The position numbers and the translations under genes are program-made. Below, piece after piece: positions 34,512 to 43,805 of a stretch of DNA of 64,000 bases (positions within the stretch are counted from its first letter, which is position 1; every line of letters starts with the position of its first letter). The stretch spans positions 300,998 to 364,997 of the forward strand of contig NZ_KQ948015.1 in the NCBI RefSeq assembly GCF_001513965.1, written 5' to 3'. This DNA comes from Streptomyces cellostaticus (lineage in GTDB: Bacteria; Actinomycetota; Actinomycetes; Streptomycetales; Streptomycetaceae). The notes beneath the pieces are model-generated. The model was not told the origin of the DNA. It searched no databases and saw only the letters and a program-made list of their open reading frames with translations.

Positions 34512-35432
34512 ATGGACACCATGCGTGACCGTTTCGCCCCCGTCGTCTCCCGGCTGCTGGACGAGGATCCCCGGGTCGCGGTGGTCCTCGCCGAGATCGG
34601 CAAGGACGGCTTCGCCGAGGCCATACGCCGGCATCCGGAACGGGTGATCAACGTCGGCATCCGCGAGCAGCTCCTGGTGGGGGCCGCGGCCGGTCTTGCG
34701 CTCACCGGACTCAGGCCGGTCGTGCACACCTTCGCCAGCTTCCTCGTGGAGCGGCCCTTCGAACAGGTCAAGCTGGACCTGGGGCACCAGGACACCGGGG
34801 CGGTGCTGGTGAGCGCCGCCGCCTCGTTCGACTGGCCGGCCGGCGGCTTCACGCACATGGCGCCCGGCGACGTGGCGCTGCTCGACACCCTGGACGGCTG
34901 GACCGTGCACGTGCCCGGGCACCCCGACGAGGCCGAGACGCTGCTGCGGCGAGCGGTCGCCGCGGGGAACGACAAGGTGTACGTCCGGCTTTCCGTGCAG
35001 GCCAACCGGCAGGGGCGGGCGGTCGGCGGGGAGCACTTCCTGACGGTTCGTGAGGGGCGCTCCGGTGTGGTCGTCGCGGTCGGTCCTGTGCTGGACGCCG
35101 TGCTCGCCGCCACGGAGGGGCTGGACGTGACCGTGCTGTACGCGACGACCGTACGGCCCTTCGACACGGCCGGGCTGCGCCGGGCCACTCGGGCGGCGGG
35201 CACCGACGTCGTGTTGGTCGAGCCGTACCTCGCGGGGACGTCGACGGCAGCCGTGAGCGAGGCGCTCGCCGACGTGCCGCATCGAGTGCTGGGGCTCGGC
35301 GTCGGACGCCGTGAGCTGCGGCGGTACGGGACGATCGAGGAGCACGTCGCCGCACACGGGCTGGATGCGCGGAGTCTGCGGGAGCGGATCGGCGGGTTCG
35401 TGGGGGCGGGGCGGGCGCCCGGGTGGGCGTGA
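34512..35432 (+). CDS. transketolase, C-terminal (pyrimidine-binding) subunit
   Basis: A 306-residue partner with the PYR domain (VINVGIREQLLVGAAAGLALTG, where the catalytic Glu lies in GIREQ) and the C-terminal transketolase domain (VLLVEPYLAGTSTAAVSEAL near 245-265). ATG 34512 with GGAAAGG upstream; GTG 34482 is an alternative that would shorten the intergenic gap to 17 bases. The two halves should form an alpha2beta2 enzyme. Confidence 0.9.
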   Translation: MDTMRDRFAPVVSRLLDEDPRVAVVLAEIGKDGFAEAIRRHPERVINVGIREQLLVGAAAGLALTGLRPVVHTFASFLVERPFEQVKLDLGHQDTGAVLVSAAASFDWPAGGFTHMAPGDVALLDTLDGWTVHVPGHPDEAETLLRRAVAAGNDKVYVRLSVQANRQGRAVGGEHFLTVREGRSGVVVAVGPVLDAVLAATEGLDVTVLYATTVRPFDTAGLRRATRAAGTDVVLVEPYLAGTSTAAVSEALADVPHRVLGLGVGRRELRRYGTIEEHVAAHGLDARSLRERIGGFVGAGRAPGWA

Positions 35433-35945
35433 CCGTGGCACCGACTCAGCGCGCGGGCGTCCACGCGTCGGCCCGCACCAGGCCCCCTATCGCCGGGACA
35501 GACCGACGGGACCATGCGGCGAGGCAAGCAGCCACGCAAACGTGACCCTCGCACCGACTCAACGCACGGGCCTCCGCACGTCGCCCCGCACCGGCCCCTA
35601 CGCCGGAACAGACCGACGGGACCATGCGGCGAGGCAAGCAGCCACGCAAGCGCGACCCTCGCACCAACTCACCGCACAGGCCCCCGCACGACGCCCCACA
35701 CCAGACCCCCTACCGCCGGAACAGACCAGCGGGGCCACGGGAGCGAGACAAGCAGCCACGCAAGCGCGACCCTCGCACCAACTCACCGCACAGGCCCCCG
35801 CACGACGCCCCACACCAGACCCCCTACCGCCGGAACAGACCAGCGGGGCCACGGGAGCGAGACAAGCAGCCACGCAAGCGCGACCCTCGCACCAGCTCAG
35901 CGCGCGGGCGGCCGCGCGTCGGCCCGCAGCAGGCCCCGTATCGCC
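35431..35945. repeat. tandem array of 110-114-bp units ending in the MFS gene
   Basis: A unit containing GCCACGCAAnCGnGACCCTC recurs with that motif at 35531, 35641, 35755 and 35869 (spacings 110, 114, 114), with a further diverged copy before the first. The two central 114-bp copies are almost identical. The outermost flank on the right (about 35893-35945) is the coding 3' end of the MFS gene, and the left-most unit (about 35443-35500) matches that coding end more closely than the central units do. All 464 bases between the transketolase and MFS stops are occupied by the array; no separate gene is seen. Confidence 0.85.
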
Positions 35946-37186
35946 GGGACGGAGAGCAGCGCCGCGGCCACGGCCAGGCTCGTCGTGCCGGAGACCAGCA
36001 GGACGTGGTCGGCGCCGAGGGCTCCGGCCACGGGGCCGGCCAGGGCCTGGCCCACGGGCATCATCGCGAGGGAGCCGGCCACGTCGTAGGCGTGGATGCG
36101 GTTGAGGACGTCGGACGGCACCTGGGTCTGCACGGTGGTCGCCCACATCACGGACCAGAACGACATCCCGGCCCCGGCCACCGCCGCCCCGGCCGCCATG
36201 GCCGGCACGCCGAGGCCGGCGCCGACGGTCGCCGGGAAGCCGAAGAAGGCGAACAGGGCGAGCGCGCCGGCCCGCAGCATGCGGCGGGGGCGCAGCCTGA
36301 GGGCGAGCAGGCCGCCGACGACGGTGCCTGCGCCGAGGGCCGAGTTGACCAGGCCGTAGGCGCGCGGGCCGTGGTGCCGGACGACCTCGGCGGCCACCAG
36401 CGGGACCGTCGGCCCCCAGACGGCGATCATGTAGACGCACCACACGGCGATCACGGCCCACAGCCAGGTCCGCGACCGGAACTCCCGCCAGCCCTGGACC
36501 AGATCGGCCCGGAAGGCACGCAGGCCGGGGCCGGTGGCATGGGCGCTCTCGGGGAGCGGGGGCAGCCGGAGCAGCAGGAGGCACAGGGCGCTGATCGCGT
36601 AGGTGGCGGCGTCCACGGCGATCACGGCGCCGGGTGAGGCGAAGGCGACCAGGAGGCCGGCGACGGCCGGGCCGACCAGCTGCGCGGCGGACTCGGCGAT
36701 GCGGATCGCGCCGTTCGCGCCCTGGATGTCGCGGGCGAGGCGGGGCACGGTGCTGGCCACGCCCGGCTGGAAGACGGCTCCCGCCACACCGTTGACGACA
36801 CCGATGGCGCACATCTGCCACAGGACCACGTGCCCGGTGAGAAAGAGGCCCGCGGAGAACGACTGGGTGACGAGTCGGACCAGGTCGACGCCGATCATGA
36901 GCCGCCGGGTACTGAACCGGTCGGCGATGACGCCGCCGAAGACGACGAGCCCGGCGAAGGCGGCGGCCTTGGCGGCCATGGCCAGGCCGACCGCGCCCGC
37001 ACCGTACCCGTACTCCAGCAGGCCGGCGGCGAGCGCCACGGGCGACATGGTGTCGCCTAGGCGGGCGACGGCCCGGGACACGAAGAACAGTGCGAAGTCC
37101 CGCGACCAGACGGCCGGGGTCACGGTGGACCCGGCTTTCCGCTCGCCCCCGGCGACGAGGTCCTGCCGTGGCTCCGTGCCGGTCAT
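35897..37186 (-). CDS. MFS transporter (EntS/multidrug-efflux type)
   Basis: A 429-residue, 12-helix transporter from ATG 37186 (GGGAG upstream); a longer open frame to 37240 lacks family likeness. Motif A-like loop FGGVIADRFSTRRLMIG follows helix 2, and QVPSDVLNRIHAYDVAG near the second half is typical of EntS-like exporters. Its 3' end forms the last unit of a tandem array. Substrate unknown. Confidence 0.88.
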   Translation of the reverse strand: MTGTEPRQDLVAGGERKAGSTVTPAVWSRDFALFFVSRAVARLGDTMSPVALAAGLLEYGYGAGAVGLAMAAKAAAFAGLVVFGGVIADRFSTRRLMIGVDLVRLVTQSFSAGLFLTGHVVLWQMCAIGVVNGVAGAVFQPGVASTVPRLARDIQGANGAIRIAESAAQLVGPAVAGLLVAFASPGAVIAVDAATYAISALCLLLLRLPPLPESAHATGPGLRAFRADLVQGWREFRSRTWLWAVIAVWCVYMIAVWGPTVPLVAAEVVRHHGPRAYGLVNSALGAGTVVGGLLALRLRPRRMLRAGALALFAFFGFPATVGAGLGVPAMAAGAAVAGAGMSFWSVMWATTVQTQVPSDVLNRIHAYDVAGSLAMMPVGQALAGPVAGALGADHVLLVSGTTSLAVAAALLSVPAIRGLLRADARPPAR

Positions 37187-37272
37187 CCCGCGCGCTCCCC
37201 TCCCTGCCGGTCCGGGGACATCCCCGGCGCGCGGGATCATGCCACGCCGTTCCGGCGCTCGCCGAGGGATTT

Positions 37273-37632
37273 TCAGCGGCCGTCGGCCAGACCCAACTCC
37301 GGGTAGGCGTCCAGGAGTCGGGGCGGGGCGGCCTGGCGCCAGGAGTCGGCGAGGATGTCCCGCAGCTCGTCCTCGTCCTCCAGGGCGGCCAGTCTCGCTC
37401 TCACCCAGGCGAACTGGGCCTCGTGGTCGGCGATCCAGAACTTCTCCGGCTCGGCCGCGACCAGTTCGTCACGCTCCTCCTTGGGGCAGCGCACGGCGAT
37501 GGACGTCTCGTCCTCCGGGAGCGTGGCGAACATCTTCCCGGCCACCCGGAACGTGGGCATGCTCCAGGCGATCTTCTCGGTGGTGTCCGGCAGGGACAGG
37601 GCGATACGGCGTACGTCTTCGGCATCCGGCAT
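37273..37632 (-). CDS. MmcQ/YjbR family DNA-binding-like protein
   Basis: A 119-residue protein of the YjbR fold (DVRRIALSLPDTTEKIAWSMPTFRVAGKMFATL in two blocks, ending DSWRQAAPPRLL). ATG 37632 starts the conserved region; GTG 37656 is an alternative. Members carry a double-wing fold with suggested but unproven DNA binding. Confidence 0.85.
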   Translation of the reverse strand: MPDAEDVRRIALSLPDTTEKIAWSMPTFRVAGKMFATLPEDETSIAVRCPKEERDELVAAEPEKFWIADHEAQFAWVRARLAALEDEDELRDILADSWRQAAPPRLLDAYPELGLADGR

Positions 37633-37662
37633 GCCACGCACGCTAGCTGCTGCCACTGACAG

Positions 37663-38193
37663 TCACCCGGCCGGCGGGCCCGTCCGCTTGTAGTACAGGG
37701 TCGTCGGGCGCAGGGCGCCGGACGGGTTCGCCGCGTAGTCGGGGATGGTGCCGGCGAGGGTCCAGCCGGCCGAGCGGTAGAGGTGCTCGGCGGGGCTGCC
37801 GGTCTCGGTGTCCAGGTGGAGGAGGGTGATGCCGGTGGCGGCGGCCGCCTGCTCGGCGGTGGTGAGCAGTCTGCGGCCGAGGCCCTGCCCGCGCGCGGAC
37901 CGGTGCACCATCAGCTTCACGAGTTCGGCGCGATGGCGGCTGTTCTGCTTGTCGGGCAGGGCCAGGCTCACCGTGCCCGCCACCCGGTCCGTGCCGTCCA
38001 CGGCCACCCACACCGCCAGCCGGCTGCTCGCCACCGCGTCGGCCCGCTCCCGCCACCAGGCGGCCGCCGCCGCCCGCCCGAGCGGCGCGAGGAAGCCGAC
38101 CGAGGCTCCCCCGGCGACGGTGTCGGCCAGCAGCCCGGCCAACTCCTCGCTGCCGTCACGTACTTGGGCGTGGTTCCAGCGCAGCACCCTCAT
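37663..38193 (-). CDS. GNAT family N-acetyltransferase
   Basis: A 176-residue acetyltransferase with acetyl-CoA motif A (LMVHRSARGQGLGRRLLTTAEQ) and C-terminal LDTETGSPAEHLYRSAGW. ATG 38193 overlaps the regulator stop (ATGA), so it is translated with it. A longer reading start at 38244 is rejected on that ground. The acceptor may be a small toxic amine or antibiotic (inference). Confidence 0.9.
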   Translation of the reverse strand: MRVLRWNHAQVRDGSEELAGLLADTVAGGASVGFLAPLGRAAAAAWWRERADAVASSRLAVWVAVDGTDRVAGTVSLALPDKQNSRHRAELVKLMVHRSARGQGLGRRLLTTAEQAAAATGITLLHLDTETGSPAEHLYRSAGWTLAGTIPDYAANPSGALRPTTLYYKRTGPPAG

Positions 38194-38762
38194 GGCCGCA
38201 CCACCGCCAGCACATAGCGCGCCTCGCCGGGGCCGGGGCAGCAAAACCTCGTCGGTCCGTAGACGCGCATCCGCAGGCAGTCACCAGCGGCGAGGGGGTG
38301 GCTCGTGTCGCCGGCGGTCACCTCCAGCGTGCCTTCGAGGAGCCACAGGTGCTGTTCCAGGCCGGGCACGGGCGGGCGGTCGTAGGCGATGTCGGCGCCG
38401 GGACCGAGCCGGCCCTCGACCAGTTCGCCGCGCAGCCCTGCGTGCGCCGGGGAGACGGACCGGCGTACGAAGCCGGAGGCGCGGTCCTGCCACACCTGCT
38501 GCTCGGCCGCCCGGACCAGCGGGGCCGGCTCCGCCTCGACCTCGCTGAGCAGCTGGGACATGGTGCGTCCGTAGACGTGGCAGAGGCGGTTGAGGAGGGT
38601 TGCGGTGGCGCTGATCTCGGCGCGCTCGGCCCGGGACAGGGTCGACCGGCTGACCCCGCTGCGCTCGGCCAGCTCACCCAGGGACCAGCCGTGCCGGGCG
38701 CGGAGTTCGGCCAGCCGGGCGCCGATCCGGGCGTCGACGGGGTCGGGAAGCTCGGTTCTCAT
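38190..38762 (-). CDS. XRE family regulator with cupin domain
   Basis: A 190-residue SinR-like regulator: helix-turn-helix at residues ~15-70 (LAELRARHGWSLGELAERSG, VSRSTLSRAER) and a C-terminal cupin (LEQHLWLLEGTLEVTAGDTSHPLAAGDCLRMRV). Coupled to the GNAT gene, which it probably controls. A 9-bp inverted repeat straddles its start codon (38757-38789), suggesting autoregulation. Confidence 0.9.
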   Translation of the reverse strand: MRTELPDPVDARIGARLAELRARHGWSLGELAERSGVSRSTLSRAERAEISATATLLNRLCHVYGRTMSQLLSEVEAEPAPLVRAAEQQVWQDRASGFVRRSVSPAHAGLRGELVEGRLGPGADIAYDRPPVPGLEQHLWLLEGTLEVTAGDTSHPLAAGDCLRMRVYGPTRFCCPGPGEARYVLAVVRP

Positions 38763-38789
38763 ATCCGGGACGCTATCCCTGATATGAGA
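38757..38789. promoter_or_regulatory. operator candidate over the XRE start codon
   Basis: TCTCATATC (38757-38765) and GATATGAGA (38781-38789) form a perfect 9-bp inverted repeat with a 15-base spacer. The ATG (38762-38760) lies inside the first arm. On the minus strand TAGCGT seven bases before the ATG could be a leaderless -10, so a bound repressor would cover the start site. Confidence 0.6.
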
Positions 38790-38808
38790 CAGGCGGGTTA
38801 CGGGAGGC

Positions 38809-39711
38809 TCACGCCTGCGCCGCCTCCCCCAGTGCCTTCAGCACCGGGCGGATCAGGGGGTGTCCTTCGGCTCCTCGCCGTATGGCCGCGAAGACCCGGC
38901 GGGTCGGGGCCACGCCGTCGACGGGCCGGACGACCACGCCCGTGAGGTCCATGCCGCGCAGCGCCGAGCGCGGTACGAGGGCCACGCCCGCGTCGGCCGA
39001 GGCCAGGGCGACCACGGCACGGAAGTCGTCGGAGGAGTGTTCGAAGCGGGGCTGGAATCCGGCGCTCTCGCAGGCCAGGACGACCACGTCGTGACAGGGG
39101 TTGCCGGGGTACGGGCCGATCCACTGGTCCTTGGCCAGTTCGGCGAGGGGGACCTCGGGGGCGTCGGCGAGGCGGTGGCCGACCGGGACGACCGCGTCGA
39201 AGGGCTCGGCGTACAGGGGTACGTAGGTGAGCCGGGGGTCGTCGGCGGGCGGGGCGCCGCGGTACTCGACGGCGACCGCGACGTCCACCTGCCGGTCCAG
39301 GACCATGGGCAGGCTCGCGTCGCCCTCGGCGTCCTGGACGCGCAGGCGGATGCCGGGCGCCGAGGAGGCGAGCCTGGCCACCGCGGGCGCCACCACCTGG
39401 GCGATGCCCGTCGCGAAGGCGGCCACGGTGACCGTGCCGGCCTCCCCCGAGCTGTAGGCGGCCAGCTCCGCCTCGGCCCGCTCCAGCTGGGCGAGGACCG
39501 CGTTGGTGTGGCCGAGCAGGATCTCGCCCGCCGGGGTGAGCCGTACGCCCTTGGCGCTGCGCTCGACCAGGCGGTGACCGGTCTCCTGCTCCAGGGCCGT
39601 CAGCTGCTGGGAGACGGCGGAGGGGGTGAGATAGAGCGCGGCGGCTGCCGCGGTGACCGTGCGGTGGTCGGCCACCGCACGGAGGATGTGGAGCCGCCGT
39701 GCCTCGATCAT
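38809..39711 (-). CDS. LysR family transcriptional regulator
   Basis: A 300-residue LysR protein from ATG 39711 (MIEARRLHILRAVADHRTV). HTH: VTAAAAALYLTPSAVSQQLTALEQETG; the rest is an effector domain. It lies 31 bases after kbl on the same strand, and GATAAT (39724-39719) seven bases before the ATG gives it its own leaderless promoter. Likely linked to threonine/glycine metabolism by position. Confidence 0.9.
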   Translation of the reverse strand: MIEARRLHILRAVADHRTVTAAAAALYLTPSAVSQQLTALEQETGHRLVERSAKGVRLTPAGEILLGHTNAVLAQLERAEAELAAYSSGEAGTVTVAAFATGIAQVVAPAVARLASSAPGIRLRVQDAEGDASLPMVLDRQVDVAVAVEYRGAPPADDPRLTYVPLYAEPFDAVVPVGHRLADAPEVPLAELAKDQWIGPYPGNPCHDVVVLACESAGFQPRFEHSSDDFRAVVALASADAGVALVPRSALRGMDLTGVVVRPVDGVAPTRRVFAAIRRGAEGHPLIRPVLKALGEAAQA

Positions 39712-39718
39712 GCCGTCA

Positions 39719-39724
39719 ATTATC
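39719..39724 (-). promoter_or_regulatory. -10 element of the LysR gene
   Basis: GATAAT on the minus strand, seven bases before ATG 39711, inside the 31-base gap after kbl. There is no ribosome-binding site, so a leaderless message is expected. Confidence 0.5.
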
Positions 39725-39742
39725 CCAAGGTGTCCGTGAGGG

Positions 39743-40936
39743 TCAGGCCGCCAGCTCCGCACGGGCCGCGACGAAGGCGTCGACCGCGCGGTGGACGTCC
39801 TCGGTGGAGTGCGCTGCGGACAGCTGGACCCGGATCCGGGCCTGGCCCTGCGGGACGACCGGGTAGGAGAAGCCGATCACGTACACGCCCCGCTCCAGCA
39901 GCAGCTCCGCCATGCGGGCCGCCTCGGCTGCGTCGCCGATCATGACGGGCGCGATGGCGTGGTCGCCGGGCAGGACGTCGAAGCCCTCCTCGGTCATCCG
40001 GCGGCGGAAGACAGCCGTGTTCTCGGTGAGGCGCACGCGCAGGTCGTCGGCGGACTCCAACAGGTCGAGGACCTTCAGGGAGGCGGCGGCGATCACCGGG
40101 GCAAGCGTGTTCGAGAACAGGTACGGGCGGGAGCGCTGGCGCAGCAGGGCGACGATCTCGGCGCGGGCGGCGACATAGCCGCCGGAGGCGCCGCCGAGGG
40201 CCTTGCCGAGGGTGCCGGTGATGATGTCGACGCGGTCCATGACACCGTGCAGCTCGGGGGTGCCGCGGCCGGTCGGGCCGACGAAGCCGACGGCGTGCGA
40301 GTCGTCGACCATGACCATCGCGTCGTAGCGGTCGGCGAGGTCGCAGATCTCGCTCAACGGGGCCACATAGCCGTCCATGGAGAAGACGCCGTCGGTGACG
40401 ATCAGGCGGCGGCGCGCGTCGGAGGCCTCCTTGAGCTTGGCCTCCAGGTCCGCGAGGTCGCGGTTGGCGTAGCGGAAGCGGCGGGCCTTGGACAGGCGGA
40501 TGCCGTCGATGATGGAGGCGTGGTTGAGGGCGTCGGAGATGACCGCGTCCTCCTCGCCGAGCAGGGTCTCGAAGACACCGCCGTTGGCGTCGAAGCAGGA
40601 GGAGTACAGGATCGTGTCCTCCTGGCCGAGGAACGCGGAAAGCCGCGCCTCCAGCTCCTTGTGCACCTCCTGGGTGCCGCAGATGAAGCGCACGGAGGCC
40701 ATGCCGTAGCCCCAGCGGTCCAGGGCCTGGTGGGCGGCGGCGATCACCTCGGGGTGGTCGGCGAGGCCGAGGTAGTTGTTGGCGCAGAAGTTGAGGACCT
40801 CGCCGGGGCGGCCGCCGGCGGTGACACCGACGGTCGCCGACTGCGGGGTGCCGATGACGCGCTCGGGCTTGTGCAGGCCGGCGTCGCGGATCTCGTCCAG
40901 AGTGGCGCGCAGGTCGTCGCGCACGGAGTCGAACAT
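39743..40936 (-). CDS. kbl: glycine C-acetyltransferase (2-amino-3-ketobutyrate CoA ligase)
   Basis: A 397-residue PLP enzyme of the alpha-oxoamine synthase group, splitting 2-amino-3-oxobutyrate with CoA into glycine and acetyl-CoA. Motifs: [32 protein letters not shown] (PLP ring Asp/His), and the Schiff-base Lys in [14 protein letters not shown]. It follows tdh by 66 bases, completing the threonine dehydrogenase pathway. Confidence 0.95.
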   Translation of the reverse strand: MFDSVRDDLRATLDEIRDAGLHKPERVIGTPQSATVGVTAGGRPGEVLNFCANNYLGLADHPEVIAAAHQALDRWGYGMASVRFICGTQEVHKELEARLSAFLGQEDTILYSSCFDANGGVFETLLGEEDAVISDALNHASIIDGIRLSKARRFRYANRDLADLEAKLKEASDARRRLIVTDGVFSMDGYVAPLSEICDLADRYDAMVMVDDSHAVGFVGPTGRGTPELHGVMDRVDIITGTLGKALGGASGGYVAARAEIVALLRQRSRPYLFSNTLAPVIAAASLKVLDLLESADDLRVRLTENTAVFRRRMTEEGFDVLPGDHAIAPVMIGDAAEAARMAELLLERGVYVIGFSYPVVPQGQARIRVQLSAAHSTEDVHRAVDAFVAARAELAA

Positions 40937-40976
40937 CGAAGAAGCTCCTAAAATGCTTACGCGGTAAGGGAGTTGT

Positions 40977-41004
40977 GCGTTCTACGACTTGCGTTCTACG
41001 ACTT
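40977..41004. repeat. 14-bp tandem duplication at the tdh 3' end
   Basis: GCGTTCTACGACTT occurs twice in direct succession (40977-40990 and 40991-41004). The second copy overlaps the tdh stop codon (41005-41003). It appears to be a small duplication in the tdh-kbl gap. Confidence 0.85.
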
Positions 41005-42031
41005 ACGCAGTCCAGTCCAGGATGACCTTGCCGCCGGTGCCGCCGGCCGCGTCGGCGAAGGCCGCCTCGAAGTCGCGGTAGCCGTAGCGGCCGGTGATCA
41101 CGGGGGCGAGGTCCAGGCCGCCCTCCAGCAGCACCGACATCGCGTACCAGGTCTCGAACATCTCGCGGCCGTAGATGCCCTTGATGGTGATCATCGAGGT
41201 GACGATCCGGGACCAGTCGACCGGGAACTCCTGGGCGGGCAGACCGAGCATGGCGATCCGGCCGCCGTGCGTCATGTTGGCGATCATGTCCTGCATCGCC
41301 TCGGGGCGGCCGGACATCTCCAGGCCGATGTCGAAGCCTTCGCGCAGCCCCAGCTCCCGCTGTCCGTCGGCGATCGTGGACCGGGAGACGTTCAGGGCGA
41401 GGCTGACGCCGATCTTGCGGGCCAGCTCCAGGCGCTCCTCGCTGACGTCGGTGATGACGACGTTGCGGGCGCCGGCGTGCCGGGCCACGGCGGCGGCCAT
41501 CAGGCCGATCGGCCCCGCACCGGTGATCAGGACGTCCTCGCCGACCAGCGGGAAGGACAGCGCGGTGTGCACGGCGTTGCCGAACGGGTCGAAGATCGCG
41601 GCGACGTCGAGGTCGACGGGGACGCGGTGCACCCAGACGTTGGACGCGGGCAGTGCGACGTACTCGGCGAACGCGCCGTCCCGGCCGACACCGAGGCCGA
41701 CGGTGGCGCGGCACAGGTGGCGGCGGCCGGCCAGGCAGTTGCGGCACTTGCCGCACACCAGGTGGCCCTCGCCGCTGACCCGGTCGCCGACCCGGATGTC
41801 GGTGACGTCGCGGCCGGTCTCTACGACCTGCCCGACGAACTCGTGCCCGACCACGAGCGGAGTACGGATGGACTGCTGCGCCCAGCCGTCCCAGGCCCGG
41901 ATGTGCAGGTCGGTACCGCAGATACCGGTCCGCATGACCTTGATCAGTACGTCACCGGGACCGATGACGGGCTCCGGGACGTCCGCGAGCCAGAGGCCGG
42001 GCTCCGCCTTCTCCTTGACCAGCGCCTTCAA
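41003..42031 (-). CDS. tdh: L-threonine 3-dehydrogenase
   Basis: A zinc alcohol-dehydrogenase-family enzyme oxidising threonine to 2-amino-3-oxobutyrate with NAD. Catalytic Zn: Cys in [15 protein letters not shown], His-Glu in VVGHEFVG; structural Zn Cys set [14 protein letters not shown]; Rossmann loop [15 protein letters not shown] 42031 is chosen because AGGAG lies eight bases upstream and [14 protein letters not shown] is where the family starts; ATG 42070 lacks a ribosome-binding site. 342 residues. Confidence 0.93.
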   Translation of the reverse strand: MKALVKEKAEPGLWLADVPEPVIGPGDVLIKVMRTGICGTDLHIRAWDGWAQQSIRTPLVVGHEFVGQVVETGRDVTDIRVGDRVSGEGHLVCGKCRNCLAGRRHLCRATVGLGVGRDGAFAEYVALPASNVWVHRVPVDLDVAAIFDPFGNAVHTALSFPLVGEDVLITGAGPIGLMAAAVARHAGARNVVITDVSEERLELARKIGVSLALNVSRSTIADGQRELGLREGFDIGLEMSGRPEAMQDMIANMTHGGRIAMLGLPAQEFPVDWSRIVTSMITIKGIYGREMFETWYAMSVLLEGGLDLAPVITGRYGYRDFEAAFADAAGGTGGKVILDWTA

Positions 42032-42213
42032 CGCTACGGCTCCTGTGGGTGAGGTCCCGGCCGCGGGCATGCCGAAGGAGCCCGCACCGGGTCAGAGGGG
42101 TGGAATCACCCTGCAATCTGCCGTATGCGCGGGCCGGGGTCCATCGAGCTTTTCTTAACCGCCGCCTCAGCTTTCCTTCACACCCCTTGGCCGTCGCCGG
42201 GCGCAGCCGTCGC

Positions 42214-42789
42214 TCAGAGCGGCAGTCCGTCGTCCGCGGACCGCTCCAGATGTAAGGCGAGTTCGGCGGCCAGCGCCTTGATGGTCTCCAGACCGGACCT
42301 GCCCCAGGCCCGGGGTGCGATGTCGGAGGCGCACACGGTGCCGAGCGCCATGCCGGAGCTGTCGATGAGCGGGGCGCCGAGGTAGGAGCGGATGCCGTAC
42401 TCGTCCACGACCGGATTCCCGGCGAAGCGGGGGTAGTCGCGGACGTCCTCCAGCACGAGGGCCTTGCGGCGGACCACCACATGGGGGCAGAACCCATGGT
42501 CGCGCGGCAGGACACGGCCGACCTCGGGCCTGCTGCCGTCCTCCCGGACCACCGGCGCGGTCACCGGGGTGCGCAGGCCCGCGAAGAACTGGTGGTCCTC
42601 GCCGATGAAGTTGACCATGGCGTACGGCGCTCCGGTGAGCCGGGCGAGATGGTCCGCGAAGGCGTCGAGGGCCGGTTCGGGCCGCTCCCCCAGGCCGAGT
42701 CGGCGCAGCCGGGAGATGCGGGCGGGGGCCTCCTTGTCCTCGGGGGTGAGCAGCAGACCACGGACCGGCCGGGGCGGCTCGTAGCTCAT
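42214..42789 (-). CDS. GAF-domain protein downstream of conservon
   Basis: A 191-residue cytosolic GAF protein (GAPYAMVNFIGEDHQFFAGL, DHGFCPHVVVRRKALVLEDVRD, GIRSYLGAPLIDSSGMALGTVC). The central Cys-Pro-His element (GFCPHV) is found in GAF domains that sense small molecules or redox. It lies 61 bases after cvnD on the same strand, so it belongs to the conservon transcript as an extra input module. Confidence 0.85.
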   Translation of the reverse strand: MSYEPPRPVRGLLLTPEDKEAPARISRLRRLGLGERPEPALDAFADHLARLTGAPYAMVNFIGEDHQFFAGLRTPVTAPVVREDGSRPEVGRVLPRDHGFCPHVVVRRKALVLEDVRDYPRFAGNPVVDEYGIRSYLGAPLIDSSGMALGTVCASDIAPRAWGRSGLETIKALAAELALHLERSADDGLPL

Positions 42790-42850
42790 GGCCGGGCTCC
42801 GTCGCTGTGGGCGTACCTCATATGGCGGCTCCGTGGGCGGTGTGGCTGGG

Positions 42851-43450
42851 TCACATGTGGGCGCCGTGGCTCGGCGCGGGCGCCGGGGCGTGGGCGATCA
42901 GGTGGCGTACGAGGGTGAGCAGGGTCTGCACGCCCGAGCTGGAGATGCGGGCGTCGCAGCAGACGACCGGGATCCCGGGGTCGAGGTCGAGGGCCGCGCG
43001 CACCTCCTCCGGGTCGTAGCGGTGGCCACCGTCGAACTCGTTGATCGCGACGATGAAGGCGAGGCCGCGCTCCTCGAAGAAGTCGACGGCCGCGAAGCAC
43101 TCCTCCAGGCGGCGGGTGTCGGCGAGGATCACCGCGCCGAGCGCCCCTTCCGACAGCTCGTCCCACATGAACCAGAACCGCTCCTGCCCGGGCGTGCCGA
43201 ACAGGTACAGGACGTGCTCCTGATCGAGGGTGATCCGGCCGAAGTCCATGGCGACCGTCGTCTCGACCTTGTTCTCGATGCCGTCGAGGTTGTCCGTGGC
43301 GGCGCTGACCGTGGTGAGCAGCTCCTCTGTGCTCAGCGGGGCGATCTCGCTGACCGCACCCACGAAGGTCGTCTTGCCGACCCCGAACCCGCCCGCCACC
43401 AGGATCTTCAGCGCGGTGGGGAACGGGTCAGAGCTGTCGTCGTAGTCCAT
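42851..43450 (-). CDS. cvnD: conservon GTPase (CvnD type)
   Basis: A 199-residue small GTPase: P-loop GGFGVGKTTFVG, switch II region FGTPGQERFWFMW, and AINEFDGG replacing NKxD. Its start overlaps cvnC by 23 bases. With CvnA, B and C it forms the membrane-associated G-protein-like system of Streptomyces. Confidence 0.93.
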   Translation of the reverse strand: MDYDDSSDPFPTALKILVAGGFGVGKTTFVGAVSEIAPLSTEELLTTVSAATDNLDGIENKVETTVAMDFGRITLDQEHVLYLFGTPGQERFWFMWDELSEGALGAVILADTRRLEECFAAVDFFEERGLAFIVAINEFDGGHRYDPEEVRAALDLDPGIPVVCCDARISSSGVQTLLTLVRHLIAHAPAPAPSHGAHM

Positions 43451-43805
43451 CGAGCACTGCCTCCAGCAGAGACCGGTCAGTGGGGTTGTGGTGGAACGCG
43501 GGGGGCTTGGTGGTCAGCGCCCCGCAGTCGACGAGGTCCGAGAGCAGCACCTTGGTGACCACTGCGGGCAGTTTCAGATGCGCGGCCACCTCGGCCACCG
43601 AGACCGGCGCACGGCACAGATCGAGCGCCTGGGCGTGCTCGGGGCCGAGGTAGCCGAGCGGGGTGACACCGGTGGCCATCACCTGCGACATCAGGTCGAG
43701 GGCGATGCTGGGCTTGGTGCGGCCGTTGCTGACCGTGAACGGGCGCACCAGCCGCCCGGCCGCGTCGTCGAGCCAGGGCCCGTCGCCGGCTGCGGCCACG
43801 TTCAA
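43428..43805 (-). CDS. cvnC: conservon DUF742 protein (CvnC type)
   Basis: A 125-residue DUF742 winged-helix protein (RLVRPFTVSNGRTKP, LPAVVTKVLLSDLVDCGALTTK). ATG 43805 overlaps the cvnB stop (ATGA). It is thought to bridge the roadblock protein and the GTPase. Confidence 0.93.
   Translation of the reverse strand: MNVAAAGDGPWLDDAAGRLVRPFTVSNGRTKPSIALDLMSQVMATGVTPLGYLGPEHAQALDLCRAPVSVAEVAAHLKLPAVVTKVLLSDLVDCGALTTKPPAFHHNPTDRSLLEAVLDGLRRQL

Noticed and set aside
35431..35945. CRISPR array
   Set aside because: Units are 110-114 bp and diverged throughout, with no short identical repeats separated by unique spacers and no cas genes.
35514..36089. Repetitive open frames in the tandem array (both strands)
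   Set aside because: They only reflect the repeat unit read in several frames; no start signal, and they run into the MFS gene on the opposite strand.
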